A stretch of 64,000 bases of DNA from JAOUEA01 sp963821935. GTDB lineage: Bacteria > Actinomycetota > UBA4738 > HRBIN12. Location: assembly GCA_963821935.1 (NCBI GenBank), contig CAWGFM010000005.1:1054001-1118000 (forward strand). The letters are read 5' to 3'. The notes under the pieces are model-generated. The model did not search any database. It was not told where the DNA came from and worked only from the letters and a program-made list of their open reading frames with translations. Shown piece by piece: positions 1 to 8,817 of the stretch (position 1 is the first letter of the stretch; each line of letters opens with the position of its first letter). Both the position numbers and the translations under genes were made by a program.

Positions 1-274
1 GCCCGGTGCGCGAGCGTTCCTTCACGCCCGCGGTGTGATGCACCAGCTGTCGGATCGTGATCCGGTCTGCCCACGGTGGAAGGTCGCCGACCCAGTCGGC
101 AGGCGACGCATCCAGGTCGAGCGTCCCCTCGCGCTCCAGCAGCGCCACGCACGCCGCGGTGAACTGCTTCGCGATCGACCCCACATAGAAGATGTCGCGG
201 CTCGATCCCTCCGGCTCCAGCGCGACCCGTGCCCCATCGCGCAGGACCACGGACACCGACCTGTATCCGGTCAC
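1..274 (-). CDS. Serine hydrolase, beta-lactamase/class C family (partial, runs off left edge)
   Basis: This is the N-terminal 91 residues of a serine beta-lactamase-like hydrolase; the rest lies beyond the left edge. The translation contains FYVGSIAKQFTAACV, in which S33-I-A-K36 is the SxxK active-site motif of class C beta-lactamase/D-alanyl-D-alanine carboxypeptidase-like enzymes, followed by RQLVHHTAG, another typical family segment. The GTG start overlaps the stop codon of the upstream thyX gene (GTGA), so the two are translationally coupled. No signal peptide is seen before the SxxK motif, so it may be cytoplasmic or an esterase-like member. The substrate cannot be told from this fragment. 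Confidence 0.8.
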   Translation of the reverse strand, partial: MTGYRSVSVVLRDGARVALEPEGSSRDIFYVGSIAKQFTAACVALLEREGTLDLDASPADWVGDLPPWADRITIRQLVHHTAGVKERSRTG

Positions 275-1884
275 CGCTGTTGCAGGGCCTTACGCTTCTG
301 TTCGGTGCGACGTTCGGCTTCCAGGCGTTCCAGGTCCACCTCGTCCTCGCTCATGTACGTGAAGGTCTCGGCGATGACTGGATGGACGGCCGCGATCGCT
401 CGATGCATCGCCTGCGCGACGCGGCGGTACACCGGATGCCCCGCGGGCTGGGAACGGAGCTCGGTGAGGTGCATCGCCTCGCGCGCGCTCATCTGCATCA
501 CGAACCGGATGCGGTAGGCCATGGACACCGCGTACTGCGCGACGTCGGGCATGCCGGCTTCGAGCAGCTCGTGCTCCATGCCGGCGCTCGTCTCCATGAC
601 GCGATCCCAATCGGCGCGCAACCCGGCGTCGTCGATCTGGGATGGCACATCGAACCCATGCTGCGTGGTGAGGCGCTGCCACTCGATCGTGAGTGGTCGG
701 TGCCGCTGGAGGTCGCGGAAGGCTCCGTAGTCGCAGAGCACGTCGAACCGGTAGCCCGTGCGCTCCCATGCCCGACCCGGCTTGTGGCGGCGGTTGCCGC
801 GTTCGCCCACGCTCGCGCGAAGGATCTCGGCCCGCTGCTCGGGCGTCATGTCGCGGGCGGCCGACAGCAGCTGATCGTCGGGCAGATCGGACGAGGCGTA
901 CAGCACGGCGGCGGCGACCTTCAGCTCGCCTTCGGGATCGTGGTCGATCATCGTGACCTCGTCCCGCGCCTCCGGCTTCTCGTCGGCAAGCACCCGTGCC
1001 GTGAGCGAGTCGACGCGTTCGTGGTTCTCCTGCCAGTAGCGCGACCAGGCGACGCCCCGTTCCGCGACATCGACCCTGGTGAGGAACTCGGGGATGACCG
1101 TGCGGAGCTCGGGCTTCATCAGCTCGCCGTACTCGCGCATCTCGGCGTTCGGATGCGCGGCCAGTCGCATCAACAGCTGCTCGTAGGATTGCCCCGTCGC
1201 GTAGATCCCCAGGTTCGAACGGGTGCCCGCGGGGAGCAGCACCCGCAGCGTGTCGCAGGTCTTGGCCAGCATCGTCTGGCGATACACGAAGTCGCTGTCA
1301 TGCGGCTCCTTCGGGAAGCGCTCCTTGAACCAGGTTTCCATCGGCTCGTACATGCGTCCGTAGGTGGTGAAGACCTCGTCCAGGAACGAGACGTAACGAT
1401 CGTGCAGCGGGGTGCCGATCAGCTCCGGCGGCACCGTGGCGCGCCAGGTGCCGCCGGGCCGATCGTCGTAGCGCATGTACCTGGTGGATTGTTCGAGGTA
1501 GGCCGCCAGCCGACCCCACTCCAGGGCCTTCGCGAGCAGTTGTGACGACTGCTCGCACGCCAGGTGGACGCCGCCAAGCTGTGCCACCGAGTCGTCGCCG
1601 TACTCGACGAAGACGTTCTCGTAGAGGCGAGCGGCCCGCTCGCTGCCGGGCCGAGCGCCGGCATCGGCCGTGCTCGCGAACGCCTCCGCGCCCTCGGCGA
1701 ACTCATCCAGGAACAACCGGCGCAGCGACTTGGTGGTGCGGGAGTAACGCGCGAACAGCGCGCCCTTCACCGCCTCGGGCAGGTTCACCAGTGCGAACAC
1801 CGGCCCTTCCAGGTTGGTGAAATGTCGATGCAGGACCGCTCGTTCGTCTGGCGTGAACTCCTCCGAGACGAACGAGAGCGTCAT
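271..1884 (-). CDS. thyX: FAD-dependent thymidylate synthase ThyX, double-length tandem-domain form
   Basis: ThyX makes dTMP from dUMP using FAD, NADPH and methylene-tetrahydrofolate. Usual ThyX proteins are about 220-260 residues; this one is 537 and reads as two ThyX-like domains. The first (about 1-260) has LPEAVKGALFARYSRTTK, where the ThyX signature is degenerate (RYSR instead of RHR), then YGDDSVAQLGGVHLACE and LEQSTRYMRYD. The second (about 330-537) has R394-H395-R396 in LQRHRPLTIEWQRLT, close to the RHRxxS signature, and a C-terminal MSAREAMHLTELRSQPAGH segment as in ThyX. Canonical enzymes are homotetramers with shared active sites, so a fused pair could be an internal dimer. The gene lies 21 bp downstream of pknB and overlaps the hydrolase gene that follows. 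Family assignment is firm; activity is inferred. Confidence 0.85.
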   Translation of the reverse strand: MTLSFVSEEFTPDERAVLHRHFTNLEGPVFALVNLPEAVKGALFARYSRTTKSLRRLFLDEFAEGAEAFASTADAGARPGSERAARLYENVFVEYGDDSVAQLGGVHLACEQSSQLLAKALEWGRLAAYLEQSTRYMRYDDRPGGTWRATVPPELIGTPLHDRYVSFLDEVFTTYGRMYEPMETWFKERFPKEPHDSDFVYRQTMLAKTCDTLRVLLPAGTRSNLGIYATGQSYEQLLMRLAAHPNAEMREYGELMKPELRTVIPEFLTRVDVAERGVAWSRYWQENHERVDSLTARVLADEKPEARDEVTMIDHDPEGELKVAAAVLYASSDLPDDQLLSAARDMTPEQRAEILRASVGERGNRRHKPGRAWERTGYRFDVLCDYGAFRDLQRHRPLTIEWQRLTTQHGFDVPSQIDDAGLRADWDRVMETSAGMEHELLEAGMPDVAQYAVSMAYRIRFVMQMSAREAMHLTELRSQPAGHPVYRRVAQAMHRAIAAVHPVIAETFTYMSEDEVDLERLEAERRTEQKRKALQQR

Positions 1885-1905
1885 GCCTCCACCGTGTGGC
1901 CGGGC

Positions 1906-3582
1906 TCACTCGCCTTCATCGGCACCACCCTGATGCACGACGACCACCGAGCCAGCATCAACGCTCTGCCCGGCAGGCGTGTCCTGCGCGACGACCCGAG
2001 ACGGATTCGTGCACTCCGGCAGCGACGGCTGCTGGTCCCCGATCTCCATGAGCAGATCTTGGTCCTTCAGCGCCTGGCGGGCGGCACCGATCGACAGGCA
2101 CCCCGTGGAGACGTCGGGCACGGTGACCTGCTCCGGGCCGGTCGACACGAACACGTTGACCGCCGTGTTGGGCGGGACCAGCTCGTCGACGGATGGTTCG
2201 GATCGGATGATGGTGCCCTCGCTGAAGTCCGAGCTGGGTTCCGGTATCTGGGAGCCCAGCTGCAGGCCTGCAGCCGTCAACTCCGATTGCGCATCGGACA
2301 CGGTCAAGTCGGACAGGTCCGGCACCGCGATCGTGTTCGGCTCGACCCCGACGGTGAGGACCACCGTCGAGCCTCGGTCGACCTGCGTGCCCCCCGGCGG
2401 GTTCTGGTCGAGGACGATGCCGATGTCGTCGGCGTTCTCGGTGGGCTCGGTCTCGCGCACCACCCTCATGTCCTTGGACTCGAGATCCTGCTTCGCGGCC
2501 AGGTAGGTATCTCCTCGGTAGTCGACGAGCTCGACCTGGGGGTCGTTGTCGTTGCTGCCGGTGAGGCTGCTGACCAGCAGGTAGCCAGCGGCACCGAAGA
2601 TGGCGACCACGAGGATCCCGATCAAGATGCCGAGCCACACCTTGCGACCCGACCCCTCCGGCTCTTCGGTGGGGGGCAACACCTCGGTGTGCTGGGGCCG
2701 GCTGATCACCTGGGTCGCCGCACCCGCAGCCGCGCCGCCGAGCAGCGGCGTCGCCTCGACATCCTGGCCCTTGATCACCCGTTCCAGGTCGGCGCTGAAC
2801 TCGTCCGCCGTCTGGTAGCGGTTCGAGGGGTTCTTCGACAGCGCCTTCATGACCACGGCGTCCAGTCGCGGCGGTACGTCTGAGTTCAGCTGCGAGGGAA
2901 CGACGGGTGTTTCGTTGACCTGCTTGTACGCGACGGCGACCGGCGTATCGCCCATGAACGGCGGGCGTCCGGTGAGCATCTCGTAGAGCACGACGCCCAG
3001 CGAGTAGATGTCGGTGCGCGCGTCGACGGGCGAGCCCTGCGCCTGTTCCGGAGACAGATAGGACGCCGTGCCGAGTACCGCCGACGTCTGCGGGGCCGTC
3101 TCGGGACCCAGCACGCGCGCGATGCCGAAGTCCATGACCTTCACGGTGCCCTCGCGCGTCACCATGACGTTGCCGGGCTTGATGTCGCGGTGGATCACCC
3201 CGACCGCGTGGGCGGCACTGAGCGCGCCGCAGATCTTCTGGGCGATCTCGGCGGATTGCACGGGGGTGGGCCGACGGCCCGTCTCCATGAACTCGCCCAG
3301 CGTCCGGCCTTCGACGAACTCCATGACGATGTACTGGGTGCCGTCGTCCGCTCCCGTGTCGTAGACGCCCACGATGTTCGGCTGGTTCAGACGGGCGGCG
3401 GCCTGGGCCTCGCGGCGGAAGCGCTGCACGAAGCTGGTGTCACGGGCGAACTGGGGCAGCAGCACCTTGACCGCCACCGTGCGGTTCAAGATGGGATCGA
3501 ACCCGCGGTAGACCTCGGCCATGCCACCGGCGCCGATGCGCGCTTCCACCTGATAGCGGTTGCCCAGTACCGATTCCGTCAT
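1906..3582 (-). CDS. pknB: PASTA-domain Ser/Thr protein kinase PknB
   Basis: This is a membrane Ser/Thr kinase that senses peptidoglycan fragments and controls growth and cell-wall synthesis. The N-terminal kinase domain (about 10-270) has the glycine loop IGAGGMAEVY, catalytic lysine K39 (VAVKV), the loop HRDIKPGN and DFG. A single transmembrane segment lies near residues 315-338 (WLGILIGILVVAIFG). Three PASTA repeats follow outside the cell, the last carrying two cysteines (TGCLS, PECTN). The length of 558 residues is a little short for the family because mycobacterial PknB has four PASTA repeats. It is the downstream partner of rodA and pbpA in the conserved actinobacterial order. No separate pknA is present here. 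Confidence 0.95.
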   Translation of the reverse strand: MTESVLGNRYQVEARIGAGGMAEVYRGFDPILNRTVAVKVLLPQFARDTSFVQRFRREAQAAARLNQPNIVGVYDTGADDGTQYIVMEFVEGRTLGEFMETGRRPTPVQSAEIAQKICGALSAAHAVGVIHRDIKPGNVMVTREGTVKVMDFGIARVLGPETAPQTSAVLGTASYLSPEQAQGSPVDARTDIYSLGVVLYEMLTGRPPFMGDTPVAVAYKQVNETPVVPSQLNSDVPPRLDAVVMKALSKNPSNRYQTADEFSADLERVIKGQDVEATPLLGGAAAGAATQVISRPQHTEVLPPTEEPEGSGRKVWLGILIGILVVAIFGAAGYLLVSSLTGSNDNDPQVELVDYRGDTYLAAKQDLESKDMRVVRETEPTENADDIGIVLDQNPPGGTQVDRGSTVVLTVGVEPNTIAVPDLSDLTVSDAQSELTAAGLQLGSQIPEPSSDFSEGTIIRSEPSVDELVPPNTAVNVFVSTGPEQVTVPDVSTGCLSIGAARQALKDQDLLMEIGDQQPSLPECTNPSRVVAQDTPAGQSVDAGSVVVVHQGGADEGE

Positions 3583-3597
3583 CCGTTCCCTCTCGTC

Positions 3598-5118
3598 CTA
3601 CAGGTAGGCATCGATCACCTGCCGCGCGATCGGCGCCGCGATCGCGCCACCGGTCGCCGCGTCGTCCGACAGCGTGCCACCGTCGAGAACGATAACCGCC
3701 ACCGCGATGCGCGGCGTGTCATTCGCATCCGCCGGCGCGAACGACACGAACCATGCGTTCGGTGGCACGTTCTCTCCGTTGGTGGCCGTGCCGGTCTTGC
3801 CCGCCACGGGGATCGGGAACCCGCTGAAGGCGCTCGACGCCGTGCCGCCCTGCGTGACGGCCAGCATCATCTCGCGCATCTGGGCCGCCGACCGCGGTCC
3901 CAGCGCCGTGCCGTAGATCTCCGGGTCGAACGTGCGCACGACGCGACCCTTGGCGTCCCGGACCTCGGAGACCAGACGAGGGACCATCATCTGCTCCGTG
4001 GCGATCGCTCCGGCCACCAGTGCCATGTGCAGTGGGTTCGTCAGCACGTTGTCCAGTCCGATCGAGCTGAACGCCAGCAGCGGCGCGTTGTCCGTGAAGT
4101 ACGACGGCACCGGGAAGTGCCCTTCCTGGAACGGCAGGACGAACGGGATGGTGGGCTCGATGCAATCGATCTGCTCGGGCGGGTCGGTGGGGCAGAACCC
4201 GAACCGGACCGCCTGTTCGCTCATGCGCTCGGCACCCAGCCTCAGGCCGATCTCGGCGAACGTGACGTTGCAGGACTCCTCGAACGCCTCGGCCATCGTG
4301 ACCCGTTCGGACCCACCGTTGCAGAGCGAGTTGCCGAAGTTGGCCAGCGTGTTGGAGGTTTGCGGCAGGTCGAGGAACTGCGGGTTCTTCCATTCGGAGT
4401 CGGGCCCGAACCCGTTCTCCAGGGCGGCCGCCGCGGTGATGAGCTTGCCGGTCGAGCCGGGGAGATACAGCTCTTCGCTGGCGCGCGACACCAATGGCTT
4501 GTCGGGGTCGGCGTTGAGATCGGCCCACGCCGCCTCGATCTCCTCGGTCGTGCCGGTCGAGACCGCATTGGGGTCATAGCTCGGGTTGGCCACCATCGCC
4601 AGGATGTCGCCGGTCCGGGGATCGGTCGCCACGACCGCGCCGGGCTGGTCGCCCAACGCTGCCGCCGCCGCCGCCTGCAAGCGGGCATCGATCGTGGTCG
4701 TGATCGTGCCGCCCTTGCGGGGCTCGCCCAGGATCAGGTCGGTGAACGTGGAGATCGCCAACTCTGGAGCGTCGCCCGACAGGAACGGGTTCATGGCCAG
4801 CTCCAGGCCGCTCCGACCGAAGACGCGCGAGTAGTAGCCGGTGAGCTGTCCGAACAACGGCCCACCCGGGTACTCCCGCAGGAACTGCAGCTCGCTCCGG
4901 CGGTCGGGGTTGCGGAGGCTCTCCGCCAACACGGCGCCGTCACGCGACAGGATCAGCCCGCGTTCCACCTTGTACTCGGCGATGATCTGCCGCCGAGCGT
5001 TGGCAGCGTTGTTCTTGATCTCTTCGGCTGCGAACACCTGGACGTAAGAGAGCTGGGCGAACAACGCCGCGAACAGCAGCACCAGTCCGATGCCCAGCCG
5101 GCGGATGCGTCTATCCAC
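3598..5118 (-). CDS. pbpA: Class B penicillin-binding protein (PbpA-type transpeptidase)
   Basis: This is a D,D-transpeptidase that cross-links peptidoglycan, anchored in the membrane by an N-terminal segment (about 8-28, GIGLVLLFAALFAQLSYVQV). The active-site motifs are complete: S222-T-G-K225, S282-C-N284 and K441-T-G443. The 506-residue length and the lack of a PASTA tail match mycobacterial PbpA rather than PBP2x. The start overlaps the end of rodA by 8 bp, so the polymerase and transpeptidase are made together as a SEDS/class B PBP pair. The gene ends 15 bp before pknB. Confidence 0.95.
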   Translation of the reverse strand: MDRRIRRLGIGLVLLFAALFAQLSYVQVFAAEEIKNNAANARRQIIAEYKVERGLILSRDGAVLAESLRNPDRRSELQFLREYPGGPLFGQLTGYYSRVFGRSGLELAMNPFLSGDAPELAISTFTDLILGEPRKGGTITTTIDARLQAAAAAALGDQPGAVVATDPRTGDILAMVANPSYDPNAVSTGTTEEIEAAWADLNADPDKPLVSRASEELYLPGSTGKLITAAAALENGFGPDSEWKNPQFLDLPQTSNTLANFGNSLCNGGSERVTMAEAFEESCNVTFAEIGLRLGAERMSEQAVRFGFCPTDPPEQIDCIEPTIPFVLPFQEGHFPVPSYFTDNAPLLAFSSIGLDNVLTNPLHMALVAGAIATEQMMVPRLVSEVRDAKGRVVRTFDPEIYGTALGPRSAAQMREMMLAVTQGGTASSAFSGFPIPVAGKTGTATNGENVPPNAWFVSFAPADANDTPRIAVAVIVLDGGTLSDDAATGGAIAAPIARQVIDAYL

Positions 5119-6448
5119 GAGACCGCTCCGGTCGCGATCGCTCCCACGGTCCCGACGAGACCCGGATCAACACCGCCAGCATGATGAAGGTCGCGAGCCG
5201 GCTGGATCCTCCGTAGCTCACCAACGGCAGCGGCACACCCGTGAGTGGGATCAAACGCGTCACACCCGCGACGATCGCGAAGGTCTGCAGGGCCAGGATG
5301 GTGGTGAGGCCGGTGGCCAGCAGCTTGCCGAAGGCGTCGGTGCGCTCCATGCCTACGCGGAGCCCCCGCGCGATCAACACCAGGTAGAGCAGCAGGATCG
5401 AGCCGGCACCGATCATGCCCAGCTCTTCGCCGAACGCGGCGAAGATGAAGTCGCTGCCCACGTACGGGATCAAGGTCGGCGAGCCCTGTCCCAGCCCGGT
5501 GCCCACCATGCCCCCGGTCGCCATCGCGAACCAGCCCTGTGCCAGCTGGAAGTACCCGGTCCCCGTGACCTTGCCTGGGTCCAGCGCGTGGAGCCAGAAG
5601 TCCACCCGATCCTGCACGTGGCCGAACGCGAGGTAACCGATGGCTGCCCCCGCGGCGAACAGGACCAGCCCGATCCACAGGTAGCTCGCCCGGCCGCTGG
5701 CGATCCACAGCATCACCACGAACACACCGAAGAACAGCAGCGACGCGCCCATGTCGCGTTCCAGGAAGAGCACGGCCAGCGAGGCGCCCCACGCCAGCAG
5801 CAGTGGGCCGAGGTCCTTGGCTCGAGGCAAGCCGAACCGCCCCACGCCGCTGGCCAACAGCTCGCGCTTGTCCGACAGGTAGGCCGCCAGGAACACGACG
5901 ATCAGGATCTTCCCGAACTCCGCGGGCTGGAACGAGACGGGCCCCAGACTCGCCCACAGGCGGGCGCCGTTGATCTCGTACCCGATCCCCGGCACGACCG
6001 GCAGGAGCAGCAGCGCGAGGCCTGCCAGCCCCAGCGTGTAGGTGTACGCGTTGAGCTGGCGGTCGTCCTTCAGGAACCACAGCGTGGCGGCGAACGCCCC
6101 GATGCCCACGATCAGCCAGATCGCCTGTTCACGTGCGATCTGGGCTTGACCGCGCGCCACCATGATCCGGTAGAGCATGGCGATGCCCAAGCCCGCAAGG
6201 GTGATCGCGACCGGGTACAGCACGGGGTCGGCGCGTGGTGCGAGCCAGCGCACGACCAACCACCCGGTGACCGACACCGCCGCGAACACCACGCCGTAGA
6301 CGACGAGATCTCGCGGCGTGCGTCCCTTCAGTCCGAGCCCGGCCGTGGCGTAGGCAGCGATCGAGATGAGGAGCGCCACGATGAGCAAACCCAGGCCGGC
6401 GACCGGCCGGCGACCGGCTCGGGGCGCCTCGATCGCGGCCGCGCTCAC
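5111..6448 (-). CDS. rodA: SEDS peptidoglycan glycosyltransferase, RodA/FtsW family
   Basis: This is an integral membrane SEDS polymerase that joins lipid II into glycan strands together with its class B PBP partner. The 445-residue protein has about ten hydrophobic segments and family segments such as YEINGARLWASLGPVSFQPAEFGKI (positions around 165-190, read here as the NGAR...FQPAE motif), ATGLTTILALQTF, and a C-terminal GVPLPLVSYGGSS. The position between pstP and pbpA identifies it as the elongation RodA type rather than FtsW. The start overlaps pstP by 4 bp. Confidence 0.95.
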   Translation of the reverse strand: MSAAAIEAPRAGRRPVAGLGLLIVALLISIAAYATAGLGLKGRTPRDLVVYGVVFAAVSVTGWLVVRWLAPRADPVLYPVAITLAGLGIAMLYRIMVARGQAQIAREQAIWLIVGIGAFAATLWFLKDDRQLNAYTYTLGLAGLALLLLPVVPGIGYEINGARLWASLGPVSFQPAEFGKILIVVFLAAYLSDKRELLASGVGRFGLPRAKDLGPLLLAWGASLAVLFLERDMGASLLFFGVFVVMLWIASGRASYLWIGLVLFAAGAAIGYLAFGHVQDRVDFWLHALDPGKVTGTGYFQLAQGWFAMATGGMVGTGLGQGSPTLIPYVGSDFIFAAFGEELGMIGAGSILLLYLVLIARGLRVGMERTDAFGKLLATGLTTILALQTFAIVAGVTRLIPLTGVPLPLVSYGGSSRLATFIMLAVLIRVSSGPWERSRPERSRG

Positions 6449-7581
6449 GGGTTGCCTCCTCCGCCTTCACCGCCGCCGTCCGCGCCGCCCCCGCCCGCGG
6501 GCTTGTCGGGCTTGGGTGGCTCGGTCGCCGCGTCGATGTCGGCGCGGATCTGTTCCACGATGGCGAAGGCGTCCTCGCGGCTCTCCGCGCTGATGCCCTG
6601 CGGCAGATCTCGATGGACCTCCAGCGCGGATGCGCTGGACGCGTCGATGTCGGTCGCGGTGTCGACGTGCGAGAGCGACAGGCCCAACGGACGTGCCGGG
6701 ATCCCCTGGAACACCGTCACCTTGCCGGCCGACTCGCCGACGTACCACTGGCGGTCCACGTAGGCACGCAGCAGGAAGAACGCGCCGACCAGCAGCACCA
6801 AGGCGGCCAGGCCGCCCGCTACCCAGCGCCGGAGGCCACGCCCCGTGCCGGCTCCGCCGGGGGCGGGCTCGGGGTCGCTCTCCTCTGCGAGCGCGTCCAG
6901 CACGACCACAGTGATGTTGTCGATGCCGCCGGCACGGTTCGCGGCCTTGATCAGGCGGTCGGCGCATCGCTGCGGGTCGGGCTCGGTCTCCAGGATCGCC
7001 GCGATCTGTTCCTCGGTCACCATGTCGGTAAGTCCGTCGCTGCACAGCAGGACCCGGTCGCCATCGAGCAACGGAACCAGGTCTTCGTCGACCGCGACGT
7101 CCTCAGTCGTGCCCACGGAATGGGTGATGATGTTGCGCTGGGGATGCACCTTGGCCTGTGCCTGGGTGATCTCGCCGGCTTTCACCATGCGGGCGACCAG
7201 CGTGTGGTCGTTGGTGAGCTGGCGGAACGCGCCCGCACGCATCAGGTAGGCGCGGCTGTCCCCGACGTGGGCCAGGCGGAGCTGGCTGCCCTCGTGGACC
7301 GCGGCCGTCAGGGTGGTACCCATGCCGGTGACGGCCGAGTCTTCCTGAGAACGCTCGAACACGGCGCGGTTGGCCTGCTTGACCTGCTGGGCGAGCGTGC
7401 CCTCGTCGCTGTGGAAGAGCTGTTCGATCGTGTCCAGGGCCAGGTGGGAGGCGACCTCGCCGCCCTTGTGCCCCCCCATGCCGTCGGCGACCGCGTAGAG
7501 CGGGGGCTCCACCAGGTAGGAATCCTCGTTGCCCTCCCGAACCCGGCCGATGTCGGTGGCGACCCCGACGTCGATCCTCAT
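6445..7581 (-). CDS. pstP: PP2C-family Ser/Thr protein phosphatase PstP
   Basis: This metal-dependent phosphatase reverses PknB phosphorylation of cell-wall and FHA proteins. The cytoplasmic PP2C domain (about 1-235) has VGVATDIGRVREGNEDS, VADGMGGHKGG, AHVGDSRAY, LLCSDGLTDMV and GGIDNITVVVLD, so the metal-binding aspartates are all in place. One transmembrane segment follows near residues 248-270 (AGGLAALVLLVGAFFLL), then a short extracellular domain ending in a Gly-rich tail. This layout matches mycobacterial PstP, except that the external part is short. The gene overlaps fhaB upstream and rodA downstream by 4 bp each. Confidence 0.95.
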   Translation of the reverse strand: MRIDVGVATDIGRVREGNEDSYLVEPPLYAVADGMGGHKGGEVASHLALDTIEQLFHSDEGTLAQQVKQANRAVFERSQEDSAVTGMGTTLTAAVHEGSQLRLAHVGDSRAYLMRAGAFRQLTNDHTLVARMVKAGEITQAQAKVHPQRNIITHSVGTTEDVAVDEDLVPLLDGDRVLLCSDGLTDMVTEEQIAAILETEPDPQRCADRLIKAANRAGGIDNITVVVLDALAEESDPEPAPGGAGTGRGLRRWVAGGLAALVLLVGAFFLLRAYVDRQWYVGESAGKVTVFQGIPARPLGLSLSHVDTATDIDASSASALEVHRDLPQGISAESREDAFAIVEQIRADIDAATEPPKPDKPAGGGGADGGGEGGGGNP

Positions 7582-8078
7582 CGACGGAGCTCCACGACGG
7601 TGGTGCCCAGCGAGATGCGATCACCTGGTTGGACGCGGGCGGGCGCGGCGAGCCGTTGGTCGTTCACGGAGGTCCCGTTCGTCGAGCCCAGGTCTTCGAC
7701 GTACCAGTGTTCGTCCTTCGCGAAGATCCGGGCATGTTGCTGTGAGACGTAGGTGTCCTCCAGCGGCAGCTCGCACTCGGGAGCACGGCCCAGCACCAAC
7801 GAGGTGGACTCGACGGGCACGGTGCGCGACTTGTCACCGTCGGAATGGATCACGACGGTGGACAGCCCCGCCGGGATCGAGGGGTGACCGTTCTCCGCCT
7901 GCCGCTTGCGCGCGGCGCGTCCTTCGCGTGGCGGGACCTGTTCCATGGACAACCCGCGCACCGCCCAGCGCATGGACCGCCACAGGAACAGGACCAGCAG
8001 CGCGAACAGCCCGTACTTCAAGGCAGACAGCGCGAACGGCGTGATGCCTTCCGCCAGCACCGCCATCACCTCAGGCAC
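7578..8078 (-). CDS. fhaB: FHA-domain membrane protein FhaB (FipA)
   Basis: This 166-residue protein has an N-terminal transmembrane segment (about 15-35, SALKYGLFALLVLFLWRSM) and a C-terminal FHA domain. The phosphothreonine-binding elements are visible: LGRAPECEL, SQQHARIF and DLGSTNGTSVN. FHA domains read phosphothreonines placed by PknA/PknB; in mycobacteria FhaB links kinase signalling to the division and elongation machinery. It overlaps fhaA by 8 bp and pstP by 4 bp. Confidence 0.92.
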   Translation of the reverse strand: MPEVMAVLAEGITPFALSALKYGLFALLVLFLWRSMRWAVRGLSMEQVPPREGRAARKRQAENGHPSIPAGLSTVVIHSDGDKSRTVPVESTSLVLGRAPECELPLEDTYVSQQHARIFAKDEHWYVEDLGSTNGTSVNDQRLAAPARVQPGDRISLGTTVVELRR

Positions 8079-8766
8079 CGCGGAACTCCAGGACGGTGGT
8101 GCCGATCGTGATCTTGTCGCCGTCGGTCAGCTGCCGTGACTGGATCGTGGCGCCATTCACCCGGGTGCCGTTGGTGGATCCCAGGTCGGTGATGGTGGTG
8201 ACGCCGCTCGCGGTGCGGAGCTGGGCGTGCCGCCGCGACGCACCCTCATCCTTCAGGACCACGTCGCATCCGCCCAGTCGGCCGATCGTGGCGACCTGTG
8301 CCTTCAGCGGTACTTCGCGCCGCTGACCGTCCTCTCGCACCACGAGGATCGGAGTGGCCGCTCCGGTCGGCGCCTCGACGGGTTCGACCGGCTCCGGTCC
8401 CTGCACCAACGAGGCATCACACAGGAAATCACCCTTGCGCAGCGTCTCGTCGGTTCGGAAGGTGATCTCGACCGGGCCCATGAGGCCCCAGCCGCGCTCG
8501 TCGACATTCTCCCTGGCCACCTGGGCCAGCTCCCGCGACAGCGCCGCCTCGGCCTGGCCGAACCGTTCCGCGTCGTCGGGGGCCAGCGAGAAGTCGAACC
8601 GGTTGGGTGCCCAGACTTCGCTCACGCCCACGGTGCGCCCGGCCACCTGTTCCTTGATCAGGGTCTTGGCCAGCTCCACCGGCTGCACGCCGCTGCGGAA
8701 CGTCTTGGAGAACAGGCCTTCGACGAGGCCCCCCAAGCGTCGCTCGAAGTCGCGGAGGTTCGGCAC
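8071..8766 (-). CDS. fhaA: DUF3662 and FHA-domain protein FhaA
   Basis: This 231-residue cytoplasmic protein has an N-terminal DUF3662 domain (about 1-125, beginning LRDFERRLGGLVEGLFSKTF) and a C-terminal FHA domain (IGRLGGCDVVL, SRRHAQLR, DLGSTNGTRVNG). In mycobacteria FhaA binds phosphorylated partners of the peptidoglycan machinery, including the pseudokinase domain of MviN. It is shorter than the mycobacterial protein, which has a long linker between the two domains. The start is GTG. It is the first gene of the operon; the promoter should lie in the 51 bp upstream or within the preceding gene. Confidence 0.93.
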   Translation of the reverse strand: MPNLRDFERRLGGLVEGLFSKTFRSGVQPVELAKTLIKEQVAGRTVGVSEVWAPNRFDFSLAPDDAERFGQAEAALSRELAQVARENVDERGWGLMGPVEITFRTDETLRKGDFLCDASLVQGPEPVEPVEAPTGAATPILVVREDGQRREVPLKAQVATIGRLGGCDVVLKDEGASRRHAQLRTASGVTTITDLGSTNGTRVNGATIQSRQLTDGDKITIGTTVLEFRGA

Positions 8767-8817
8767 CGGTTGCGTTCCGCGGGCAGGGGGACGGCCCTCC
8801 CGCGTCCGGCGCTTATC

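Noticed and set aside
229..6763. Long plus-strand open frames (229-1545, 1564-2883, 3190-5184, 5090-6763) opposite the growth operon
   Set aside because: They lie opposite genes with clear motifs, are Arg/Gly/His-rich, and show no family features. They are shadows of high-GC codon bias.
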